11,933 nt of DNA from Baffinella frigidus (GCA_026770585.1 MU647102.1:86105-98037), one strand, 5' to 3'; shown: positions 4,208 through 10,154, numbered from the stretch's first letter. The notes: generated by a model from the letters alone, not told the origin. Translations and numbers: made by a program.

Positions 4208-6540
4208 TTCTCTATCGGATCGCAACCACCGTGCCCTCCTGTTGTTGGAGGCGTCCTCAGGTTGGAGGGAGGGGCGACTGTATCTTTCGCGGTATGGTCT
4301 CTTCGTCAAAGAATTTGAACGTGTTCCAGAGCATTTTTTGGAGCGTGTTGTACCGCAGGTCCTGCCTGAAATCAATGTGTGGCGCGCCTGGATAGTTGTG
4401 CTTGGCGGGAGCCTTCGCGTTCTTGTACCGTATTTGACTGTATAATTATAGGGGATAATTATATGGATACAGGAAATACGGGCAGTGATATGGTTAAATC
4501 GGCATAATGGTATGGTTGCAGGGCCGGAAAGTTTGCTTCTGTTCTTCGTTTACCATACATTTATCACAGATATGGTTCAATACGGAACAGTGTATGGTAA
4601 ATATGCGGGGGTTGAACCGTGTCCTTGTGCTTGGCGGGAGCCTCCGCGTTCTTGTACACTTCGAACAGCACGAACTTGGTAGGGTCATCCGCCTGTGCCA
4701 GGGTTGTTTTGAGGGGGTGGAGAGAATATTGGTAAGTTGACGTTGTTGCTTTGCAAAGCCGTCAAGTTTCGAGCGTTCTTGAACACCTCAATGAGGACAA
4801 CCTTGGTCGGATCGTCGTCGTCGTGGCAGCCATCCCAGACCAGCGAGTTGCGGGAGATGTGCTGGTTTTCGGGCCGGGCGGGCAATCCATTCGCCTGACT
4901 GGCTTCCACAGAGCAAGGGTCACCGCACTAAGCTTTTTCGAGGACGAGCTTGTCTTGCGGCTCTATACCGTGGCGACCGACGGGCTGGCGGCATGGGCGA
5001 TCCAGCGCGGCGGTGCGGAAGGATCCGTGCACGGGCAAGGCATGAGCTACGAGGGTGCCACGCGCTGCGCGCTCCGCCATGTGGGCCAGGAGTCAAGGCC
5101 TCACATCTCACAGATTTTTTTTTAATTTAAATCCCGTTTTTGCTATTTTAGGGGCGGGTGTTTTGCTATGACAACGCTATGTCGAGGATCGGAGAAAAAA
5201 ATCAGGGGGTTGGGGTTTATGGTTCAGGGTTTGGGGTTTAGGATTGAGAGTTTGCAGTTTAGGGTTTAGGGTTTAGGGTTTATGGTTTAGGGTTTCAGGG
5301 AGACCTGCTCGATCACGTCGAAGCGCGCGATGCCCTCCTCCTGCTTTCGGGGTTTGGGTTTAGGGTTTAGAGTTCCGGGTTCAGGGTTTAAGGTTTAGGG
5401 TCTTGGGGTTGGAGTTCACGGTTTAGGGGTGAGGGTTGAGGATTTGGGGGTGAGATTTTAGGATTTAGGGGTTAGGGTTTAGGGGTGAGGGGTGAGGATT
5501 TAGGGGTGAGATTTTAGGATTTAGGGGTTAGGGTTTAGGGGTGAGGGGTGAGGATTTAGGGTTGAGGGGTGAGTGTTTAGGATTGAAGGGCGAGGGTTTA
5601 TGGGCGAGGTGTGAGGGTTTATGATTGAGGGTGTAGGGTTTCCTGCACGGAGTTGCGCGCGTTTTCGAGGGTCGCTTTCTTGAAGTCCTCCTCCATGCCT
5701 ATTTCAGGGTTTAGGGTCTGGGGTTTGAGGTTTTGGTTCAGGGTTTGGAGTTAAGGCCGCGCCGCCCCGTCCGTTAACCCTCCACCCTACACTCTACACT
5801 CTACACCCTCACCCTCACATGTCGTGGAGGGCAGCGCGCGAGAGCTCAGGGATGACGGACGGAAAGGCACGGTCCCGCCCGCCACCGCCCCCGACCGCTG
5901 GGTGCTGTCTCAGATCTGAGAAGAGTCTGATGGTAGGAGACGCGGAAGACAAACCCCCAACCTCCAGATGAAGTGGTGGACCCGCGCAGGAGAGAGAAAA
6001 CCTCATTCACGACCTGGGTTGGGAGCACAGGCCTACTCTCGCCCTCCTCCCATCATCATCCGAGGTCGGGACCATGAACACTCGCGGGTAAACGCCATCG
6101 CTTGATGGCGGAGCGCGCACCGCGTGGCGTTCCCAGCTGCTTCGCAGCGCGGGAGCCGGGATGGGGCACCTGCTTTGACCGAGACATACACGACGACGGC
6201 GGTGCACGAACCAGCGCCGCCTCCCGACATCCTGAGAACCTGCTTCAGACCCCCGGTCCCTTGGCGGCGGCGCAGGTCGTGCTGCGCGGAGAGGAGCTGA
6301 TGGACGGAGCCTGACGACGGCTGGAGCGCCTGGAGGAGGCCGCCGCCATTCAGGAATGCCGCGAGTGATGTGCCCCATCCCAAAATGTGAGAGGCTGAGC
6401 GGGGTGGGGTGTCCTGGGTGGCAAGGCACCTGGGAGGCGCGGCGGAGGGAGAGGGGGGGGCGGAGGAGCGAGAAGGCGTCAGCGAGGCTGAGAAGAGCAG
6501 CGGCGACGAGGAGAAGGGGGAAGCAGGGTCCTCCACTCAT
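3630..6540 (-). CDS. ABM-domain protein, N-terminal part: plastid-type leader plus first ABM domain (six exons)
   Basis: Proposed exons, 5' to 3' on the - strand: 6430-6540, 6170-6239, 5643-5698, 5305-5340, 4618-4692, 3630-3725. All junctions keep frame. Five acceptors are AG; donors are GT except after 5643-5698, where the intron starts GA. The spliced product has a hydrophobic leader and then a complete ABM fold in family order: strand VVVYVSVK, helix MEEDFKKATLENARNSVQ, strand EEGIARFDVIEQ, strand DDPTKFVLFEVYKNAEAP, helix EHYLTWRSSVDSAM, and the end AAPRTAAKYANCFP. ABM domains are about 95-100 residues and form cofactor-free dimeric barrels; known members include monooxygenases and the AI-2 processing enzyme LsrG. 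The substrate here is unknown. The last exon can splice (GAG then GTCATT) in phase 0 to the exon at 2756-2845, giving a tandem two-domain protein; otherwise it reads to a stop at 3573-3575. The family call is strong. The exact exon set is inferred, and the split exon 3 is the weakest part. Confidence 0.72.
3781..3840 (-). pseudogene. 5' half-copy of ABM exon 5 (nearer)
   Basis: Follows ATTCAG and reads EHFLTWRSLVDCSMAFVQS then a stop. The shared part with exon 5 covers the helix up to the Met. Confidence 0.65.
3900..3936 (-). pseudogene. 5' half-copy of ABM exon 5 (farther)
   Basis: Follows GGCGGCAG and reads EHFLTWRATVDAG before entering repeat-like sequence. It is the second upstream decoy of exon 5. 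Confidence 0.6.
4147..4214 (+). repeat. CT/CTTT microsatellite
   Basis: (CT)n interrupted by regularly spaced TTT, in the intron between ABM exons 4 and 5. It generates long low-complexity open frames that are not genes. Confidence 0.95.
4393..4435 (-). pseudogene. 3' half-copy of ABM exon 4
   Basis: Reads YKNAKAPAKHN, against YKNAEAPAKHK in exon 4, with near-identical bases. The normal donor is absent. It lies downstream of exon 4. Confidence 0.6.
4441..4605. repeat. AT-rich intron segment with two hairpins
   Basis: TATAATTAT and ATAATTATA around 5 bases (4441-4463), and TTTACCATAC with GTATGGTAAA (4549-4558 and 4592-4601). TATGGTT recurs four or more times. Its composition is unlike the GC-rich surroundings. 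Confidence 0.6.
4618..4692 (-). CDS. Exon 4 of the ABM gene: strand DDPTKFVLFEVYKN
   Basis: The acceptor is GGCACAG before GCGGAT and the donor is ACG before GTTCAA. The 25 codons, phase 0 to 0, encode ADDPTKFVLFEVYKNAEAPA followed by KHKDT. This is the best ABM signature in the window: the DPTKFVLxEVY strand followed by a His-Lys turn. It is the only copy here with both splice sites intact. Decayed half-copies lie on each side, at 4760-4821 (5' half) and 4393-4435 (3' half). Confidence 0.75.
4760..4821 (-). pseudogene. 5' half-copy of ABM exon 4, acceptor side replaced
   Basis: Reads DDDPTKVVLIEVFKNA then diverges. Its acceptor side is cut off at 4821/4822 by the duplicated WD40 exon segment. 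Confidence 0.6.
4822..5055 (+). pseudogene. Perfect 234 bp copy of part of WDR27-like exon 1
   Basis: Base for base identical to 6833-7066 by direct reading, same + orientation, and therefore antisense within the ABM intron 4693-5304. It carries the frame AAIPDQRVAGDVLVFGPGGQ onward but has no start, splice site or stop of its own. Identity ends abruptly on both sides. The next 24 bases (5057-5080) match 6104-6127 inverted with about one mismatch. Confidence 0.85.
5205..5297 (+). repeat. TTTAGGG-type array
   Basis: Intronic array just downstream (sense direction) of ABM exon segment 5305-5340. Confidence 0.85.
5305..5340 (-). CDS. Exon 3, second half: ABM strand EEGIARFDVIEQ
   Basis: Twelve codons, EEGIARFDVIEQ, follow GAAAGCAG and end at GAGCAG before GTCTCC, a normal GT donor. 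They continue the helix at 5643-5698 with no gap or overlap relative to the uninterrupted paralogous exon at 1791-1883 (NSVQEEGCLRFDVLQ). The intervening 302 bp is almost entirely heptamer repeat. Confidence 0.6.
5341..5642 (+). repeat. Telomere-like array splitting ABM exon 3
   Basis: About 300 bp of GGGTTTAGG, GGGGTGAGG and GGTTAGGG variants, with a near-identical internal duplication (GGGGTGAGATTTTAGGATTT occurs twice). On the sense strand it starts GA and ends AG, flanked by GCAGGA on both sides. Confidence 0.85.
5643..5698 (-). CDS. Exon 3, first half: ABM helix alpha-1
   Basis: It starts after AATAG and finishes the Gly codon opened by the previous exon. It encodes MEEDFKKATLENARNSVQ, the classic ABM helix in which the ENARNSVQE block is highly conserved. 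The exon stops at GTGCAG before GAAACCC, where a telomere-like array begins. No GT or GC donor is available there; GA would have to serve. Joining exactly to 5340 restores family length. Alternatively this is only a 5' half-copy of an exon whose full copy is missing. Confidence 0.6.
5700..5820. repeat. Heptamer stretch with orientation switch
   Basis: TTTAGGG-type until about 5755, then CCCTACACTC-type from 5775 to 5818. One of the few places where the orientation rule breaks. Confidence 0.7.
5821..6169. other. Intron between ABM exons 2 and 3, otherwise unremarkable
   Basis: Non-repetitive GC-rich sequence. Overlapping short frames exist on both strands, but none has recognisable protein features. 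Confidence 0.4.
6170..6239 (-). CDS. Exon 2 of the ABM gene: first beta strand
   Basis: The acceptor is GAAGCAG before GTTCTC and the donor is GCAG before GTGCCC. The 70 bases run from phase 0 to phase 1 and encode VLRMSGGGAGSCTAVVVYVS followed by VKA. The segment VVVYVSVK matches the first strand of ABM domains, usually written V-V-H-V-x-V-K. An internal Met in RMSGGG could be an alternative start for a form without the leader. The preceding intron is 190 bp and the following one 471 bp. Confidence 0.62.
6430..6540 (-). CDS. Exon 1 of the ABM gene: signal peptide / plastid-targeting leader
   Basis: The ATG is at 6538-6540. The 37 codons begin MSGGPCFPLLLVAAALLSLA, a short polar start followed by a hydrophobic core, then DAFSLLRPPLSLRRASQ. 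The A-F step after the core, followed by a Ser/Arg-rich and Pro-containing stretch, resembles the bipartite ER-signal plus transit-peptide presequences of secondary red plastids, where Phe follows the signal cleavage site. The exon ends CAG before GTGCCT, a good donor, in phase 0. In other frames this stretch is also open, so the call rests on the leader chemistry and on in-frame splicing to the ABM exon at 6170-6239. The targeting is an inference. Confidence 0.6.
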
Positions 6541-6752
6541 CTATCGCTGAGGGGCGCTGCGGCCCGATCCGTACCCAGCCTCAAGTGGATCAAAATCGAG
6601 GTTGGACAAAGACAGTTTTTCGTGGAGGTATTTGATGTCACACCTTGTTCTGAAGGAAAACGGCGCATACACAACCTTCGATTTGATCAAGTCCGGCGAT
6701 TCGCGGCAGAAAATTCGACCGGGCGGGCGTTTCGGAAGCGAGGGGAGCAGCG
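6541..6752. promoter_or_regulatory. Intergenic region between divergent genes, putative bidirectional promoter
   Basis: This 212 bp interval separates the start of the - strand ABM gene from the proposed ATG of the + strand WD40 gene. I see no clear TATA box or other named element. The + strand here is open in a frame reading IKIEVGQRQFFVEVFDV, which could be an upstream exon or 5' leader, but it does not stay in frame with the WD40 ORF. About 20 bases at 6582-6602 recur inverted near 9362-9384. Confidence 0.35.
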
Positions 6753-8285
6753 ATGGACGTCGTTACAGGGGTCGTTGCGCGGCCCATCGCGGGGCTTGCG
6801 GCACCTCCCTCGGTCGCGGCGCTGAGCGGCGACGTGGCAGCCATCCCAGACCAGCGAGTTGCGGGAGATGTGCTGGTTTTCGGGCCGGGCGGGCAATCCA
6901 TTCGCCTGACTGGCTTCCACAGAGCAAGGGTCACCGCACTAAGCTTTTTCGAGGACGAGCTTGTCTTGCGGCTCTATACCGTGGCGACCGACGGGCTGGC
7001 GGCATGGGCGATCCAGCGCGGCGGTGCGGAAGGATCCGTGCACGGGCAAGGCATGAGCTACGAGGGCCCAGAAACCGTCGTGGCGGAGAGCCTGGATGAG
7101 GTGCCGGAACATCTCGGGGTGGACGTCGTGGGGCGAAGGCTGGTGGTCTGCGCTGGCAGAGTGACACGGGTCGTGAGCTTGAAAAGCGGGAAGGTTCTCG
7201 CGCGGCTTGAGGGGCACGGGGGGAACGTAGCCGCGGCGGCGTTCCGGGGCGGGGACGCCAAGGACGTGGTTGTCTCGATCGGGGAGGACCGCCGCTTTAT
7301 TGTCTATGACCTCAAGGCTGGCGCCATCCTCTACTCCTCCTCCATCGTCTCCTCATCTCCCTTCACGTCCCTGGCGATTGAGCAGGTCCGCCGCTCGCTT
7401 CCTTTCAGTCTCATTCATTAAAACAAAGCTTTTTGCGCCCAGGCTCTTTTTCGCTCCAAAGGTGACGGATTTGCACCACATACTGAGACTGTCAACTTGA
7501 GAATAGTCTGCCAACCCGACTGGGGCAGAGCCAGAGCGCCCCCCCCCGCTCGCATTCTCAGATTGTGCGTTCTCCGGGGTTCTCGTTCTCCGGCGACCCA
7601 CCAGCCCTCAAGTGGGAGAAAATCTCATGTTCTTAGCCCCATGGTGTGTACCACAGTTCGCCGGATTCCGGGAAAGCCCAACCCCCAACCCCTACATCAG
7701 GAAGGCAAGCGGTGTGCGATCGGGAGCGTTGACGGGATGGTGAGAGTGTTCGACCTTGCGACCCCCGAGTGCCGCCAAGTCCACCAGCTCTCCCTCCCGG
7801 ACCTCACCGGCCAGGCACGCAGCCCCCCCCCCCCCCACGCCAAATCACGTTGAACATCGCAACGGAAGAAAACTACGCCCGCCCACGTTGACCACCCCCT
7901 CTGGAAACACCTGGCCGACCCTCGAGAAACAGCTCTCCCTCTCGGACGTGACGGGGCAGGCACGCACCCCTCAACCCTGAACCCTCAAGCCTGAACCGTG
8001 AACCGTGGACCGTGAACCATGCACCGTGCACTCGAAAACCTGCACCCTTTCTCTTCCCGAGTGACCCTCCCGGACCTCTTCCGTGAACGGCGCCCCCTCA
8101 CACACAACCGGCCAGCATAATCAATCAACGGACTGTGCACATCAATAAACGGACGGTTGCACACACAGGCGCAGCAGCCGTGGAATCCGGGGGGGGCGCT
8201 GCGGCGGGGGGAGGAGGAGGAAGAGGACGACGAGGAGCGGATGGTGGTGATCTCGTCGGAGCCCGCGTGGAAGCGAATCTTCCAG
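6753..8285 (+). CDS. WDR27-like WD40-repeat protein, first three exons
   Basis: Exons 6753-7385 (211 codons), 7701-7814 (38 codons) and 8169-8285 (39 codons) all join in phase 0. Junctions: CAG/GTCCGC to CATCAG/GAA, then CCAG/GCACGC (a GC donor) to CACAG/GCG. Exon 1 reads as WD40 blades: IRLTGFHRARVTALSFF, later VGRRLVVCAGRVTRVVSLKS, LARLEGHGGNVAAAAF, SIGEDRRFIVYDLKAGAILY and SSSIVSSSPFTSLAIE. Exon 2 continues EGKRCAIGSVDGMVRVFDL. The order CAG, blade, EGH, SxxEDRxFxVxD, LIYSSS and SxxDGxxxxFxL is what I recall of vertebrate WDR27 N-terminal blades; this match is from memory. Exon 3 is an acidic linker (EEEEEDDEERMVVISSEP). WD40 propellers are interaction scaffolds, and the role of WDR27 is poorly known. 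The ATG at 6753 has G at +4 and no competing in-frame Met upstream near it. Confidence 0.7.
7386..7700 (+). other. Intron 1 of the WDR27-like gene
   Basis: GTCCGC to CATCAG, 315 bp. Contains the inverted AAGTTGAC-type motif at about 7488-7506 (GTCAACTTGAGAATAGTC) and a short CCCAACCCC stretch before the acceptor. Confidence 0.5.
7701..7814 (+). CDS. Exon 2 of the WDR27-like gene
   Basis: The acceptor is CTACATCAG before GAAGGC. The 38 codons start EGKRCAIGSVDGMVRVFDLA and end HQLSLPDLTGQ. They complete the WD blade begun by AIEQ at the end of exon 1. The exon ends at GGCCAG before GCACGC, a GC donor; a decayed 3' half-copy at 7929-7959 keeps the same CAG before GCACGC. Confidence 0.66.
7929..7959 (+). 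pseudogene. 3' half-copy of WDR27-like exon 2
   Basis: Reads QLSLSDVTGQ and ends CAG before GCACGC, as exon 2 does (QLSLPDLTGQ). It lies downstream of the exon. Confidence 0.6.
7965..8035 (+). repeat. CCCTGAACC / CCGTGAACC repeat
   Basis: Derived heptamers in the C-rich orientation within WDR27-like intron 2. Confidence 0.75.
8119..8162 (+). repeat. Two-copy 22 bp tandem repeat
   Basis: ATCAATCAACGGACTGTGCAC followed by ATCAATAAACGGACGGTTGCAC, immediately before the exon 3 acceptor. Confidence 0.6.
8169..8285 (+). CDS. Exon 3 of the WDR27-like gene: acidic linker
   Basis: The acceptor is CACACACAG before GCGCAG and the donor is TTCCAG before GTGGAT. The 39 codons, phase 0 to 0, encode AQQPWNPGGALRRG, an acidic run EEEEEDDEE, then RMVVISSEPAWKRIFQ. 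Two 3' half-copies with donors follow at 8450-8477 and 8633-8690, which supports its being an exon. Confidence 0.55.
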
Positions 8286-8449
8286 GTGGATAGCGAGAGG
8301 CATGGAACTGCCGCGCGCTGTAGAGATAGAGCGAACCATAGAACTAGAGCACCCCGGTGCCAGGCACCTCCTGGACCACAGCCTCGAGGGCGTCCCGGGA
8401 GATACTGGCGCCTGTAGTGGAGAGAAAGGTTGAGGGGGGCGCCGTCGTG

Positions 8450-8477
8450 TGAGCGCGCGTGGAAGCGCGTGCTGCAG
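8450..8477 (+). pseudogene. 3' half-copy of WDR27-like exon 3 (first)
   Basis: Reads CERAWKRVLQ and ends before GTGCGC, against SEPAWKRIFQ and GTGGAT in exon 3. Confidence 0.55.
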
Positions 8478-8578
8478 GTGCGCGCGCGAGACCTTACGTA
8501 CTACCCACCAGAGATCTTTATTGCTAGCATTGCGAGACCTTTTGCTACCACCACACTTGCAGGTTCGAGTCCGGGATT

Positions 8579-8611
8579 CACAGGTTATGCTCAAGATAAG
8601 AATAACCTGTG
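8579..8611. repeat. 10 bp hairpin
   Basis: CACAGGTTAT and ATAACCTGTG around a 13-base loop, between the two exon 3 half-copies. Confidence 0.7.
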
Positions 8612-8632
8612 CTTCATTACCTTGTGTTTCTC

Positions 8633-8690
8633 GGAGGAGGGGAGGATGGTGGTGATCTCGTCGGAGCCCACATGGGAGCGAATCCTGCTG
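8633..8690 (+). pseudogene. 3' half-copy of WDR27-like exon 3 (second)
   Basis: Reads EEGRMVVISSEPTWERILL and ends before GTTTCA. Eighteen or more consecutive bases (GGATGGTGGTGATCTCGTCG) are identical to exon 3. Confidence 0.65.
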
Positions 8691-8898
8691 GTTTCAGTCC
8701 CAGCACAGATTACATTCTATTTAGCAAGGTGTCCGCCTAAAAGATTCCTGATACACATCCAGGTATTTTTAAAAACCCAAAGGTACGAAATAACTGCAGC
8801 ACCAACCCAAATCTGACATACAATCTGATGTAGTATGGGAAAGCGGGGGATGAGGGGCCTCCTCCTCCTTACCCCCTTGACAATCGGGCAAACCCCAC
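8691..8898 (+). other. Intron-like stretch without recognisable features
   Basis: Mixed composition following the second exon 3 half-copy. I see no coding signal, array or strong hairpin. Confidence 0.4.
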
Positions 8899-8912
8899 CC
8901 CGTTTACAGCAG

Positions 8913-8940
8913 GGGGAAGCGGAGGAGGAGGGGCCGCGCG
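8913..8940 (+). pseudogene. 5' half-copy of candidate exon 9184-9237
   Basis: Follows CCGTTTACAGCAG and reads GEAEEEGPRE. The acceptor context is shared with the copy at 9107. Confidence 0.5.
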
Positions 8941-8964
8941 AGAGACCGTCATTACGTTCTATTT

Positions 8965-9080
8965 GGACGCGCCTCGTACTAATTATATTACTATTAGGAC
9001 ACGCCTGGTACTAATAACATTGCTATTCGGACGCGCCCCGTGCTAACTACATTAATATACCCGCCTCGTAGTAACCACAT
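8965..9080 (+). repeat. 32 bp tandem repeat, about 3.6 copies
   Basis: Units begin GGACGCGCCTCGTACTAA at 8965, 8997 and 9029, and a partial one at about 9061 (CCGCCTCGTAGTAA). It lies between the two 5' half-copies of the 9184 exon. Confidence 0.85.
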
Positions 9081-9106
9081 TTGAAGCCTCACCCCGTTTA
9101 CAGCAG

Positions 9107-9150
9107 GGAGAAGCGCAGGATCTGTATCGGGGGTAGCCCTTACCCCTTAT
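9107..9150 (+). pseudogene. Second 5' half-copy of candidate exon 9184-9237
   Basis: Follows CCGTTTACAGCAG and reads GEAQDLYRG then a stop; similarity fades after about 14 bases. Confidence 0.4.
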
Positions 9151-9183
9151 ACAACCGTGTAAACTTTACCCCCTCGACAGCAG

Positions 9184-9237
9184 GGGGAAGTGGAGGAGGA
9201 GGGGCGAGAGGAGCTGGCGCAGCTGCGCGACGACGCG
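9184..9237 (+). CDS. Small candidate exon GEVEEEGREELAQLRDDA
   Basis: It follows CGACAGCAG and is followed by GTCCAC; 18 codons, phase 0 to 0, acidic and helix-prone. Upstream copies of its 5' end with the same acceptor context (GTTTACAGCAG) occur at 8913-8940 and 9107-9120, and a copy of its 3' part at 9738-9777 (EEDLAQLRDDAL). The recurring copies are the main reason to call it an exon. It is probably a linker exon of the WD40 gene; membership is unproven. Confidence 0.42.
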
Positions 9238-9280
9238 GTCCACCCCCTACTCCCAAGTCGACCAACTCGCGCATGTGCAT

Positions 9281-9358
9281 TCGGCCATTTCCAGGCGGTT
9301 TCAGGGGCCTTTGAGCCGTTACGTTCGGGGCCGAACGTCTGCTGCCTGGAAATGGCTG
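9281..9358. repeat. Stem-loop with nested palindrome
   Basis: CCATTTCCAGGC (9285-9296) pairs with GCCTGGAAATGG (9344-9355). Between them ACGTTCGG GG CCGAACGT (9321-9338) forms a second perfect hairpin. Confidence 0.8.
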
Positions 9359-9551
9359 AAGCCGCAACCTCGATTTGATCCACTTCAGAGGAGGAGGGGC
9401 CGGGCGAGGACGCGGTTCCGAACCGCACCTACACTAAATACACACCCATAACTATGCGCTTTTAAGATGCGCCATGGTACTGTTTACAATCTACATGTAC
9501 GCGTGTACAAGACATTTGCACATATGTGATACATGCTTAATTTCATAGGCT

Positions 9552-9712
9552 CGCAACCTATAATTAGTTTTGTAAAGTAACTCATTTCTGGTACAAATTA
9601 TAAAACAAGACCTCATTAAAAAAGGAATTGGAGTCCTTTTTAGTTTTAAATGGACCTTGTTTTATAATTTGTACCAGAACGAGTTGCTTTACAAAACTAA
9701 TTATAGGTTGCG
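9552..9712. mobile_element. 161 bp near-perfect palindrome, MITE/foldback-like
   Basis: The left arm 9552-9617 (CGCAACCTATAATTAGTTTT...) is repeated inverted at 9648-9712 with only a few mismatches. The centre contains a further hairpin, AAAAGGA/TCCTTTT. The element is AT-rich in a GC-rich setting. Flanks (TTAATTTCAT and ATTAAATTAG) extend the symmetry weakly. There is no transposase and no clear target-site duplication. Confidence 0.75.
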
Positions 9713-9737
9713 CCGCCATTAAATTAGTCAACTGGGA

Positions 9738-9777
9738 GCAGCGGAGGAGGACCTGGCGCAGCTGCGCGACGACGCGC
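9738..9777 (+). pseudogene. 3' half-copy of candidate exon 9184-9237
   Basis: Reads AEEDLAQLRDDAL. The block CTGGCGCAGCTGCGCGACGA is identical to the exon. It lies downstream, just beyond the long palindrome. Confidence 0.6.
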
Positions 9778-9886
9778 TACAACCCTACACCCTAAACCCC
9801 GAACCCTGTACCATAAACCCCAACCCCCCTAAACCCCAACCCCTGAACCCTGACCCTTAACCCCACCAAACCCAAAACCGTAAAGC
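9775..9886 (+). repeat. CCCTAAACCCC-type array
   Basis: C-rich orientation on +, directly preceding the acceptor of exon 9889-10039. Confidence 0.85.
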
Positions 9887-9888
9887 AG

Positions 9889-10039
9889 GTACAAGGGTGC
9901 ATACCGCTGGCGCTGGCGCTGGTGCGCACGGGGGGGGCAGCGGCGGGCGTGGCAACGGTGCAGGGTGCGTCGGGCGCGTCGATGGGGTTGCGCGGCGCGG
10001 CGCCGACGTCTGCCAACGAGTGGCGCCAGATCGGCGCAG
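9889..10039 (+). CDS. Candidate exon, VQGCIPLALALVRTGG...
   Basis: It follows AAAGCAG after a CCCTAAA-like stretch and ends GGCGCAG before GTCGAA. The frame VQGCIPLALALVRTGGAAAG continues through GVATVQGASGASMGLRG to TSANEWRQIGA (50 codons plus one base). Two decayed copies of its last 35 bases, each ending before GT, lie downstream at 10315-10350 and 10500-10536. The family is not recognised. A phase 1 end does not match the phase 0 exon at 11106, so an exon may be missing or one boundary is wrong. Confidence 0.4.
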
Positions 10040-10154
10040 GTCGAACCCCGAAACCCGAAACACCAATCCAGAACTCGAAACCCGAAACCACGCGGCCAGG
10101 TCCATCTCTTTTGCGTTTCCTGGTACTGGTCCGAAAGCCCAACGTTGGGCGTAG

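Noticed and set aside
4060-4395. Open frames over the CT/CTTT microsatellite
   Set aside because: They encode Ser-Leu or Arg-Glu runs produced by the repeat.
4751-5125. Independent gene from the 124-residue + ORF
   Set aside because: It is the duplicated WDR27-like segment fused to an antisense ABM exon half-copy, with no promoter, start context or domain completion.
6007-6540. Single unspliced 177-residue protein on the - strand
   Set aside because: Only the first 37 codons and, in another frame, 6170-6239 look protein-like. Splicing at good sites joins them to ABM exons; the rest is low-complexity Pro/Arg/Ser.
7547-7853. Poly-C stretches as Pro-rich coding
   Set aside because: The runs at about 7550 and 7825 lie outside the in-frame exons and match intron or length-unstable sequence.
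8520-8585. tRNA gene, because of GGTTCGAGTCC near 8562
   Set aside because: The T stem does not pair (GCAGG against CCGGG), and no acceptor, anticodon or D arm of proper geometry is present.
8965-9080. CRISPR array
   Set aside because: The 32 bp units are contiguous with no unique spacers, in an intron-rich eukaryotic setting without cas genes.
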